From positions 1 to 64,000 of the forward strand of contig NZ_SPDV01000029.1 in NCBI RefSeq assembly GCF_004564275.1: a stretch of 64,000 nucleotides of DNA. The letters run 5' to 3'. The notes below the pieces were generated by a model. It was given only the letters and a program-made list of their open reading frames with translations, had not been told where the DNA came from and made no database searches. Position 1 is the stretch's first letter, and every line of letters begins with the position of its first letter. Made by a program: the position numbers and the translations under genes. This document shows positions 1-7,274 of the stretch, one piece after another. The stretch comes from Sphingomonas parva (ex Maeng et al. 2020) (GTDB taxonomy: Bacteria; Pseudomonadota; Alphaproteobacteria; Sphingomonadales; Sphingomonadaceae).

Positions 1-30
1 GCAACGGCCTGCACGCGTGCAGGCCGTTGC
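1..30. repeat. perfect 30-bp palindrome
   Basis: The first 30 bases are a perfect inverted repeat, with arms GCAACGGCCTGCACG and its complement and no loop. It could be the stem of a terminator for a gene ending left of the window, but only two T follow it on the plus strand, so a protein-binding dyad is also possible. From here to the EF-hand gene at 359 I see no gene, only the FNR-type site at 249-262. Confidence 0.6.
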
Positions 31-248
31 TTCACATGCGCCGATGCGCGATCACAACCGCCGGTCTCTGGTCCCGGCTGGATGAAAGTTGGGGGTCACG
101 TCAACGACCAGAGCGGACCGACGGCTCTTATCCACCAATTCGGAGAGGGGCACGAAGGGCGGCTATGTGAGGAACTGCTCAGTTCGTAAGCCTAAGAAGG
201 AGCAGATCGTCCACTCCTGTGAAGGCATCCGGCAGTAGTCGCCACCGC

Positions 249-262
249 TTGACCAACGTCAA
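249..262. promoter_or_regulatory. FNR/ANR-type site
   Basis: TTGAC-CAAC-GTCAA is a perfect TTGAY-N4-RTCAA dyad. Its centre (255.5) lies about 103 bp upstream of the EF-hand start at 359. A class II FNR promoter (site at -41.5) would start near 297 and leave a leader of about 60 nt. It is one of seven perfect sites in the first 28.4 kb. Confidence 0.6.
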
Positions 263-358
263 GATTCGGACACTGCTAGCCACTTCGTGCGCTGTCCTGT
301 TGCGAAACAGTCGGCGGAAGCCTGTGACTTTCCGCGACACCAAAACAGGAGATGAAGC

Positions 359-844
359 ATGAACCGACATTTGCTCGGATTTTCCACGATTGCGCTCGCC
401 GCGGCCGTTCCGGCTGCCGCGCAACAACCTTCCGGGGCCCTCCAGCCGCAGACCCGCACCGTCATCAATCCCGTGGCTCCTCCGGGGCTCGTTACCACCC
501 GCGTCGGCCCTGGGACCTGGGTGGTCACCCCGGTCCCCGGGCTTGCCATGGCGACCCAGGTGCGCATCCAGAATTTCGCCGACTATGATCTCAACCATGA
601 CGGCGCCTACAGCCCGATGGAGTTCGCGCAGGCCATCTACTTCGTCGCGACCAGCGATCCAGTCGCGGGGAACCCGAAGCTGCCGGCTGCCGACAAATAC
701 ATACAGCGGGGCGCGCCCCAGCCGATGATGCCGGCGACGGCGGTCGCGTTGCTCAATTCGACCGCGGATGAATTCGCCGCGGTCGACGCGAACAACGACT
801 GGCGGATCACGCCGCAGGAGCTCGACGGCACGGTCGTCGGCTGA
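359..844 (+). CDS. secreted EF-hand calcium-binding protein
   Basis: This 161-residue protein has a clear signal peptide (charged N-terminus, then IALAAAVPAAAQQ) and is probably periplasmic. The C-terminal half has two EF-hand loops, DYDLNHDGAYSPMEF near residue 76 and DANNDWRITPQEL near 142, with acidic residues at the usual calcium positions. The second loop is less regular. The middle is proline- and glycine-rich and has no recognised domain. The start has a good ribosome site (AGGAGATG) just upstream. An FNR-type site lies at 249-262, and an OB-fold lipoprotein follows 33 bp downstream, probably in the same transcript. A second EF-hand protein is encoded at 16572-17228. Calcium binding is inferred from the loops; no enzyme activity is suggested. 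Confidence 0.85.
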   Translation: MNRHLLGFSTIALAAAVPAAAQQPSGALQPQTRTVINPVAPPGLVTTRVGPGTWVVTPVPGLAMATQVRIQNFADYDLNHDGAYSPMEFAQAIYFVATSDPVAGNPKLPAADKYIQRGAPQPMMPATAVALLNSTADEFAAVDANNDWRITPQELDGTVVG

Positions 845-877
845 GCGCACGCCTACCCTTCAGCAACGAGGATCAAG

Positions 878-1597
878 ATGATATCGACGCAAATGTTGGC
901 CGCACTGACGCTCGCCGGCGTCGCGCTTCCACTCGGCGCCTGTTCCGACGACGCATCCGCGGCAAATGAGCAGGTCTCGAACGCCGCCGCACCGACCCCT
1001 GGCGATCGCCTCGCGCACGCCTGGAACGGCAGCTGGATAACGTTGAGCGGCCGAGTAGTCGAAAGCGGACCGAACCGGTTCCAGCTCGACTATGGGAACG
1101 GCAGGGTCACGGTTGAAATGGACGACTGGGACTGGTTCCACGAGGGGCGCGAGCTCGTCGCAGGAGACCAGGTTACGGTAACCGGTCGGATCGACAAGGA
1201 CCTTGCGGAGCAGAAGACGATCGAGGCGTCGAGCGTCTATGTGAAGAATCTCGGCAGCGTCTTCTACGCCAATCCCCATGACGAGGAGGATCTCGTCGGC
1301 ACCACCGTGCTGGTCCCCGGCCAGCCTGGCTGGGTGGTCGCCACCGGCAACGTCGCCGGCATCGAGGGGCGCGAGTTCAGCCTCGGCAGCGGCGGCGCGA
1401 CGGTTCGGGTCGACACGGCCAAGATGGCTGAGAATCCGCTCGATTCCGAGGGCCGGTTCCAGGTGAAGCCGGGTGACCGGGTCCAGGTCTGGGGCAATTA
1501 CAATGCCGGTCCGCGCGAGGATGCGGAGATCATGGCAGACGGCCTTGCCATTCTCACGCCCGACAAGACGAAGACCCAGAGCGCGTCCACCCAATGA
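878..1597 (+). CDS. OB-fold lipoprotein
   Basis: This 239-residue lipoprotein has a signal peptide ending in the lipobox LGAC (lipidated Cys near residue 22). The rest resembles two consecutive OB-fold modules of the kind found in periplasmic DNA- or ligand-binding-like proteins of unknown role. Landmarks are VTVEMDDWDWF, GDQVTVTGRID and IEASSVYVKNL. The protein at 19064-19780 shares the same landmarks (VEMDD, DQVIVTG, EAASVYLPNL, FYAS), so the two are paralogues. It follows the EF-hand gene by 33 bp with a fair ribosome site (GAGGATC), and its stop overlaps the start of the small membrane protein gene. Function is unknown. Membrane attachment in the cell envelope is the only safe statement. 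Confidence 0.8.
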   Translation: MISTQMLAALTLAGVALPLGACSDDASAANEQVSNAAAPTPGDRLAHAWNGSWITLSGRVVESGPNRFQLDYGNGRVTVEMDDWDWFHEGRELVAGDQVTVTGRIDKDLAEQKTIEASSVYVKNLGSVFYANPHDEEDLVGTTVLVPGQPGWVVATGNVAGIEGREFSLGSGGATVRVDTAKMAENPLDSEGRFQVKPGDRVQVWGNYNAGPREDAEIMADGLAILTPDKTKTQSASTQ

Positions 1598-1764
1598 TGC
1601 CGCCGGGCGACGCCCCCAACCGCAGGAGCCGCGCCGGGCTGCGGCTCCTGTTCGGCTGCTTCGGCTTGGCTCTTCTCGTGTTCGTCATCCTCTGCGGGAT
1701 CATCGTCGCCGGTCACCGGGCTTCACTAGGCGCCTATTCGGCGCCGGCGGAAGCGCGTCCCTGA
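1594..1764 (+). CDS. small single-pass membrane protein
   Basis: A 56-residue frame begins with two ATG codons that overlap the stop of the preceding lipoprotein gene (ATGA arrangement), which suggests translational coupling. The product has a basic N-terminus (NRRSRAGLR) and then one hydrophobic helix (LFGCFGLALLVFVILCGIIV), followed by a short tail. It would sit in the inner membrane with its N-terminus inside. I do not recognise a family. The start overlap and the clean membrane helix support it, but a frame this short could still be chance. Confidence 0.5.
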   Translation: MMPPGDAPNRRSRAGLRLLFGCFGLALLVFVILCGIIVAGHRASLGAYSAPAEARP

Positions 1765-1796
1765 CCGAAGCCCTTCACCGAGATCATCACCGAGCC

Positions 1797-2717
1797 TCAA
1801 CCCGCCTCCGGCATCAGGAGCGCCTCGCGCCCACGCCGTCGCTCGCGCGCCAGCGCCAGCCCGAGCATCAGGGCGAAGGCGCCGAGATAGACCGTGCCGG
1901 CCACCACCCACATCATCACCCCGCCGAGACTCTGATCGGAGATGCTGACCGCATCGGTCCCGTAGCTCCTGTAGAGCGGCGTCGAGGCGAGCGTGATCAG
2001 TGCCGCGAGCAGCCCTCCCTGGAAACCCATCAGGGCGAGGATCACGGCCGCTCCGGCACGGCTGAGCCGGCGGCCGCCGCTGGTCAGGATCACGCGCCAG
2101 AAGGAGAGCTCGGCGAGCAGGAAGAGCAGATGCTCGGCATCGTGCACGAGAGGATCACGCCGGGCCCATTCGTAGCTCGAGGGAAGATGCCAGAACCACA
2201 AGACAGCAATCGAGCTCAGGCAGACGAACCAGACCTCGGAGCCGTGCCGAGCGAGCGCCTTGACGCCCGGCAGGGCGGCGATGAAGCGCCCGGCCCGTCG
2301 ACGCGCCCGGAGCGGAAGCGCGTGCAGCATCACGACGTACCCCTGAGACGCGGCGAGCATCGGCGGCGCCGCAACCAGGAGCACGAGATGCTGGGCCATG
2401 TGAGCGGAGAAACGCGCGTCGGCGAGGTGATCGAACGGCGGCAGCAGGACGAAGGCGAGTGAGGCGATGCCGGCGACGAACAGGACCGCCCGCCAGGTTG
2501 GCACGGCCTTGCCGCCGCCGCGACGGCGCGGCAGGCGGCGCCAGCCCGCCGCGAAGGCGCTCAGCGCCAACGCGAGCAGTCCCGCGAGAAGCACATCGCC
2601 GGCTGACGCAGAAGGGTGCTCGTGGCCGTTGCCGTGCGCCCAAGCCGGCGACGACGCGGCGAAAAGCAGCCACGCCAGAAGGTGAGTGCGTACTAGAGCC
2701 ACGTGCCGGGCGCGCAT
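1797..2717 (-). CDS. ctaG: CtaG, caa3 oxidase assembly factor
   Basis: This 306-residue polytopic membrane protein belongs to the caa3_CtaG family, which helps assemble the copper centres of caa3-type oxidases. It has an N-terminal hydrophobic segment followed by a His-rich stretch (AHGNGHEHP). About seven membrane helices follow, with conserved features such as AQHLVLLVAAPPML, VWFVCLSSIAVLWFWHLP and HDAEHLLFLL. It is the last gene of the oxidase operon, and its start overlaps the end of the preceding gene by 25 bp. The start at 2717 begins MRARHVAL. Histidines in helices, as in AQH, HLP and HDAEH, are typical of the family. The position directly after the oxidase subunits supports the assignment. 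Confidence 0.85.
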   Translation of the reverse strand: MRARHVALVRTHLLAWLLFAASSPAWAHGNGHEHPSASAGDVLLAGLLALALSAFAAGWRRLPRRRGGGKAVPTWRAVLFVAGIASLAFVLLPPFDHLADARFSAHMAQHLVLLVAAPPMLAASQGYVVMLHALPLRARRRAGRFIAALPGVKALARHGSEVWFVCLSSIAVLWFWHLPSSYEWARRDPLVHDAEHLLFLLAELSFWRVILTSGGRRLSRAGAAVILALMGFQGGLLAALITLASTPLYRSYGTDAVSISDQSLGGVMMWVVAGTVYLGAFALMLGLALARERRRGREALLMPEAG

Positions 2718-3151
2718 CTTTGGAGGATGAGGAGCGCTGCCGCTTCTGCGGCGATCGCGACAAGGAAGATGCCGCTGACGATCAGCGCTGACACAGCCAT
2801 GAACCGAGTCCGCCCTTCGCCGACGTCGAGGAGAGTATGCCTGCCGCCCGCTTTCTCGCGCCGGCTGCGCCGCCAGGCGGCCCAAGCCAGCCAGATCCCA
2901 ACCGTGCCAGCGGCTAGGCTCGCCAGGTTGATGAGCAGGAGGAGCGTCCACAGACCTGGAACCACCTCCATGTCGACGGAGCTACCGCTTGGATCGCAGG
3001 CCACCGACGAAAGGGAATAAGAGGCGATCAACTGACCCAGCCAGGCGGTGGGCGCCAGGATGAGGGCGAGCAGCAGCCGCGGCGATGAGACGCGCTCGCG
3101 CTGCGGCGAAGGATGGCTGACCGCCGTCTCGGGCGCATCGCGGCTGCTCAT
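2693..3151 (-). CDS. four-helix membrane protein of the oxidase operon
   Basis: This 152-residue protein has four predicted membrane helices, at roughly 24-46, 64-93, 117-136 and the hydrophobic end at 134-146. A pair of cysteines (SVACDP and QRCAPG) would face the same side. It starts inside the stop codon of the subunit III gene (ATGA overlap) and overlaps the start of ctaG, so it is tightly coupled to the oxidase genes. I do not recognise a named family. It could be an accessory or subunit IV-like component of the oxidase. That role is inferred from position and topology only. Confidence 0.75.
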   Translation of the reverse strand: MSSRDAPETAVSHPSPQRERVSSPRLLLALILAPTAWLGQLIASYSLSSVACDPSGSSVDMEVVPGLWTLLLLINLASLAAGTVGIWLAWAAWRRSRREKAGGRHTLLDVGEGRTRFMAVSALIVSGIFLVAIAAEAAALLILQRCAPGTWL

Positions 3152-3747
3152 GGCTGCTGTGGGACAAGATAGATGGTGGTGAAGACGGCAAGCCAGACGA
3201 TGTCCACGAAGTGCCAGTAGATCCGGCCAAGCGCGAGCGGGAGGCTGGGCCGGCGGCGCAGCCGCCCCTGCCAGGACCAGACCGCAAGGACCAGCAACGC
3301 GAACAGGCCGGCGAGGACGTGCGCCAGGTGAAAGCCCGTCAGCGTGAAATAGGAGCAGGCGTAAGCATTGCTGTCGAACGAGAAGGGCTTGTTGGACCAT
3401 TCCTTCAGCTGCACGAGGACGAAGGCGCCGCCCATCGCCGCGGTGACGAGCAGCGCCGGCAGCGGCGAGCCCGCCCTTGCCGTCTCGTAGCGCCGCAATC
3501 CGATCTCGAGCACGATGCTGCTCCCCAGCAGCAGGAACGTATTCGGCAGCGCAAGCGCGAGCGCCGGTGCGCCCCCCGGCGGCCAGTCCCCGACTGCCTG
3601 CGCACCGAGATAGCCGTGGCTGAAAATAAGATAGGCGAAGAGAATGCCCTCTGTCGCCACAAGGCAGAGCATTCCCCACCAGCCGGTGGAAAGCCGCCCC
3701 GTCCCGTTGACCGGCAGCAACCGTGCCGCGACCCTGATCTCAGGCAT
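3148..3747 (-). CDS. ctaE: cytochrome c oxidase subunit III
   Basis: The 199-residue product is a five-helix COX3 protein, as in bacterial caa3/bo3 oxidases (shorter than the seven-helix mitochondrial form). Family landmarks include GWWGMLCLVATEGILFA, with the conserved acidic residue of helix III, FTLTGFHLAHVLAGL, and the C-terminal YWHFVDIVWLAVFTTIYL. It carries no redox centre and stabilises subunit I in the inner membrane. The start at 3747 lies 8 bp inside the end of ctaD, and its stop overlaps the next start, so translation along the operon is coupled. Confidence 0.92.
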   Translation of the reverse strand: MPEIRVAARLLPVNGTGRLSTGWWGMLCLVATEGILFAYLIFSHGYLGAQAVGDWPPGGAPALALALPNTFLLLGSSIVLEIGLRRYETARAGSPLPALLVTAAMGGAFVLVQLKEWSNKPFSFDSNAYACSYFTLTGFHLAHVLAGLFALLVLAVWSWQGRLRRRPSLPLALGRIYWHFVDIVWLAVFTTIYLVPQQP

Positions 3748-5668
3748 AGATCCTCGCTTTCTGCGCTTCGACCGGCGGTGCCGGCGCGAGCCAGGCGACC
3801 AGGACGCCGAGCGCTCCGGCAAGGCCGAGCCCGGCAATCACCCAGGCATGGGCCAGAAGGCCGAGGAACAGCAGCGTGACGCACAGGGCGAGCCCGAGCG
3901 GCAGCAGGCTGTCACCCGGCATGCGCAGGATGACGTTCGGCTCGGCGTCCATCGGCGTCGTGCCGATCGTCTCGCGACCGACGTCGAGCAGATAGCCTCG
4001 ATCGAGCTGCGATCGCTCCTCCACTTCCTCCAGCCTGTCCTCCCACAAGGGGTGGCGGCTGGCGACGATCGGGATGATGTCGAAATTGTGCGGCGGCGGC
4101 GGCGAGCTCGTCGCCCATTCGAGCGTCGGCGCATCCCAAGGATTGGGCCCGGCGGGTGCACCCCGGGAGAGGCTCAGCACCAGGTTGACGAGGAACAGAA
4201 GGATCCCCGCCGCGAACAGGAAGGCGCCAACGCTGATCAGAAGATTCCAGCCGCCGAGGCCGAGATCGGCGGGGTAGGTGTAGACCCGGCGCGGCATGCC
4301 CTCGAGTCCGACAACGTGCATCGGGAAGAAGGCGATGTTGAAGCCGATGAACATCGTCCAGAACGACCAACGTCCCAGACGCTCGCCCATCATCCGGCCG
4401 GTCATTTTGGGAAACCAGTAATAGATGCCACCGACGACCGGGAAGAGGTTGATCCCCAGGAGGACGTAATGGAGGTGGGCGACGACGAAGTAGGTGTCGG
4501 TGAGCTGCCAGTCCAGCGCCGCGGAGGCGGTCATGAACCCCGAGACGCCGCCAATCACGAACAGGATCACGAAGCCGGCGAAGAACAGGAACGGTGTCCT
4601 GAACACCGGCTGCCCGGTCCAGATCGTCGCGAGCCAGGAAAAGACTGCGATCGCGCTGGGGATGGCGATGATGATGCTGGCCGCGCTGAAGAAGGAGATC
4701 GCCATCGCCGGGAGCCCGGTGGCAAACATGTGGTGCACCCAGACGCCGAAGCCGATGACCATGGTCGTGACGGTCGCCAGCGCGACCGCGGTGTACCCGA
4801 CGAGGGGCCGCCGACAAAAGACGGGGAGCGCGTCCGATACGATGCCCATCGCAGGCAGCACGAGCGCGTAGACCCAGGGATGGCCGAAGGCCCAGAACAG
4901 GTGCTGCCAGAGCAGCGGCTGACCGTGTCCCGACACCTCGAAGAAATGCGCGCCGAATGAGCGGTCGAGCCACAGCATCAGACATGCGAGGCTCACCGAG
5001 GGCACCGCTAGAAGGTTCGCCGCCGAGGCGGTCACCGTGCCCCAGACGAGGATCGGCATGCGGTTAATCGACATGCCCGGGGCGCGGGTGCGAAGCAATG
5101 TCACCACGAAGTTCGCCGAGCCGACGGCGGTCGAGATGCCGAGGAAGATCAGCCCGAGCGCATAGATGTCGATGTTGATGCCCGGATCATATTCCCGGCT
5201 GGTGTAAGGGACGTAGTTGAACCACCCGCCGTTCGGCGCCTGTCCCAGCGGCACGCCCACGTAGAGGAACACCCCCGAGAGCAGGTAGAGCCAGTAGGAC
5301 AGAGCGTTGACCCGCGGAAAGGCCATGTCGCGGGACCCGAGCATCAGCGGCCACAGATAATTGCTGAAACCTGAGAGCACGGGCAGCGCGTAGAGGAAGA
5401 TCATGGTAACGCCGTGCAGCGAGAAGAGCTGGTCGTATTGCTCCGGCGCAAGCAGCTTCATCCCTGGCTGCGCCAGCTGCACGCGCATGACGAGCGCCTC
5501 GACGCCGCCGATCAGCAGGAAGACGATCGACGTGACGAGGTAGCGTATGCCGATCTGCTTGTGGTCGACCGTCGCGAACCAGCCGTAGACCCCCGGCGCG
5601 GTTTCCCACGTGGCCCGAAGCTTCTCACGTTCCTGGTCGGGCAGCCGGTTGCGCGCGATCGTGGCCAT
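3740..5668 (-). CDS. ctaD: cytochrome c oxidase subunit I, proton-channel variant
   Basis: This 642-residue protein is the catalytic subunit of a heme-copper oxidase. It reduces oxygen at the heme-copper site in the inner membrane. All metal ligands are present: His85 and His400 (low-spin heme), His398 (high-spin heme), His263, His312 and His313 (copper B), and the cross-linking Tyr267. D-channel entry residues Asp114, Asn103 and Asn121 are kept, as is the propionate pair RR in GMPRRVY. However, the copper motif reads GHPWVY instead of GHPEVY, so Trp265 replaces the usual D-channel glutamate. Position 341, which aligns exactly with the K-channel lysine, is alanine (IPSAIAVFSW). The C-terminal part has extra membrane helices. 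The gene lies 9 bp after subunit II. A working oxygen-reducing site is expected; normal proton pumping is not. Confidence 0.95.
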   Translation of the reverse strand: MATIARNRLPDQEREKLRATWETAPGVYGWFATVDHKQIGIRYLVTSIVFLLIGGVEALVMRVQLAQPGMKLLAPEQYDQLFSLHGVTMIFLYALPVLSGFSNYLWPLMLGSRDMAFPRVNALSYWLYLLSGVFLYVGVPLGQAPNGGWFNYVPYTSREYDPGINIDIYALGLIFLGISTAVGSANFVVTLLRTRAPGMSINRMPILVWGTVTASAANLLAVPSVSLACLMLWLDRSFGAHFFEVSGHGQPLLWQHLFWAFGHPWVYALVLPAMGIVSDALPVFCRRPLVGYTAVALATVTTMVIGFGVWVHHMFATGLPAMAISFFSAASIIIAIPSAIAVFSWLATIWTGQPVFRTPFLFFAGFVILFVIGGVSGFMTASAALDWQLTDTYFVVAHLHYVLLGINLFPVVGGIYYWFPKMTGRMMGERLGRWSFWTMFIGFNIAFFPMHVVGLEGMPRRVYTYPADLGLGGWNLLISVGAFLFAAGILLFLVNLVLSLSRGAPAGPNPWDAPTLEWATSSPPPPHNFDIIPIVASRHPLWEDRLEEVEERSQLDRGYLLDVGRETIGTTPMDAEPNVILRMPGDSLLPLGLALCVTLLFLGLLAHAWVIAGLGLAGALGVLVAWLAPAPPVEAQKARIYA

Positions 5669-5677
5669 GACGTCTCC

Positions 5678-6672
5678 TCAGCGGGTTTCGAGATAAGCGA
5701 CGAGCGGCTGCATCTCGCCGGGCGGAAGGTCGATGTCGGGCATGCGCGCCCCCGGCTTCACCGCCTGCGGGTGCGCAATCCAGCGGGCGAGGTTCGCGGG
5801 CGTGTTGGGCAAGGTTCCCGAGGCCAGGGTCGCGCGACCGGAGAGGTTGGTGAGATCAGGACCGTAGATGCCGCCGGACTCGGTGCCCCGGATTGCGTGG
5901 CAGGCGCTGCAGCGTCGGGCGAACACGCGGTACCCTGGCGCGATTGAGGCTCCGGTCGAAGCCCCCGCAAGCTGCCGCCTGCGCCACGCGGCGAATTGCG
6001 CCGGCGGCTCCGCCACGACCCGAAAGGCCATCAGCGCATGTTCTACGCCGCAATATTCCATGCACTGACCGCGATAGACGCCGGGGGTTCTCGCCTCGAT
6101 CCACATGCTGTTGACACGCCCTGGGATGACATCGGTCTTCCCGGCGAGCTTCGGCACCCAGAAGCTATGGATCACGTCGTCTGCCCGAAGTTCGAGCCTG
6201 ACCGGTACGTTGGTCGGTATGTGGATCTCGCTCGCGGTACGGAACGTCCCATCGGGCTCCGCTCCGGGGTAAGTGGCCTCCCACCACCATTGGTGGCCGG
6301 TCACCGATATGGCGAGTGGCGTGACCCCGCCGCCAGGTTGCGCAACCGCCCTCAGCGTCAGCAACGTCCAAATCGCCGATGCGATGAGGGCCACGGTCGA
6401 GACCGAGACGCCGATGTAGATCCAGCGCATTCCGCCGGCATCGCGGCGCACCGCGAGCCGGTCCGCGTCCCCCCCCGGCGCCGTCGCAAGATTGCCCCAG
6501 CGAGCAAGGCGCCCACGACGATTACGACCACCACCGAGATGATGAGCAATCCCCAGCCGAGCTGCGCGAGGCGACCGGCGATCGGAGCGTCGGCGTCGAG
6601 ATAGGACAGAGGGCGAGCGGCGCACCCGGTGAGACAGATCGAAGGCGCCGTGAGCAGGCACCGGCGAGTCAT
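5678..6672 (-). CDS. ctaC: caa3 oxidase subunit II with cytochrome c domain, frameshifted
   Basis: Subunit II takes electrons from cytochrome c through the CuA centre. The N-terminus (from 6672) has a lipoprotein signal ending LTGC and a first membrane helix. The rest, in another frame, has the second helix, the cupredoxin domain with CuA ligands (VIHSFW, CMEYCGVEHALM) and a C-terminal heme-binding domain (CSACH, with Met in GARMPD), which makes this a caa3 type. The frames join at a run of eight G on the coding strand (plus 6469-6476). One more G would restore a 331-residue protein. This may be a sequencing error, a real mutation or a slippage site. Restarting at ATG 6431 would lose the signal and first helix. 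The gene starts inside the stop of the cytochrome c gene (ATGA). Confidence 0.85.
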
Positions 6673-7271
6673 TTGTCGCCCCCGGCGCCCTCGCCCGAAT
6701 CGCCGTGGGCGGGGCTCTTGCTCGAGCCCGCGCCTCGTTCATCGGCAAGGTCACCCTGCAGACCTGCGTGATAGGCTTCGGTGGGGAAGCTGCCGCCGAG
6801 GGTCTCGATATAGCGGGTGAGCTGCCAGATCGACCTTTGCGGGAGTGCCCGGCCCCATGCCGGCATTCCCTTGGGCCGGCCTTCGTAGATCGACTTGTAG
6901 ATCTGTACGGGTGTGCCGCCATAGCGCCAGTGCGCATCGGTGAGATCGGGGCCCATCCCACCCTTGGCAGCATAACCGTGGCAGCCGGCGCAGTTCATCT
7001 CCTTGTAGAGACGCTCGCCTTCGACGACGGCACCCGGATCACTCTCCAGAGGATTGGCAAGCCGCCCCGGCATCGTCGCCTTTGCCGCCCCGGCGAGGTC
7101 GCCGAGCGGCACCCTGGCCGGCGCGCCCTCCGGTGGAAGCGCGGAAAGGGAGGCGAGGCTCAGTGAGCGACCTCTAGCCCGCCCGTCCGTATGCACAAGC
7201 CAACCCGTGACGCCGGAGCCGAGCACCGCACAAACGGCGCCTGTGACGATCGTGCGCGCCAGATGGTTCAT
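6669..7271 (-). CDS. membrane-anchored class I cytochrome c
   Basis: This 200-residue protein has an uncleaved-looking N-terminal hydrophobic segment (TIVTGAVCAVLGSGVTGWLV) that should hold it at the outer face of the inner membrane. A single heme domain follows, with CAGCH at 94-98 and an axial methionine at 136 in GMPAWG. The heme domain resembles those of cbb3 subunit III and of cytochromes that accept electrons from PQQ dehydrogenases. The C-terminal 35 residues are polar, Gly/Ser-rich and probably disordered. It lies 3 bp after the PQQ dehydrogenase gene and overlaps the start of ctaC. The natural reading is an electron shuttle from the dehydrogenase to the oxidase CuA centre; this is inferred from gene order. 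Confidence 0.88.
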   Translation of the reverse strand: MNHLARTIVTGAVCAVLGSGVTGWLVHTDGRARGRSLSLASLSALPPEGAPARVPLGDLAGAAKATMPGRLANPLESDPGAVVEGERLYKEMNCAGCHGYAAKGGMGPDLTDAHWRYGGTPVQIYKSIYEGRPKGMPAWGRALPQRSIWQLTRYIETLGGSFPTEAYHAGLQGDLADERGAGSSKSPAHGDSGEGAGGDK

Positions 7272-7274
7272 GGC

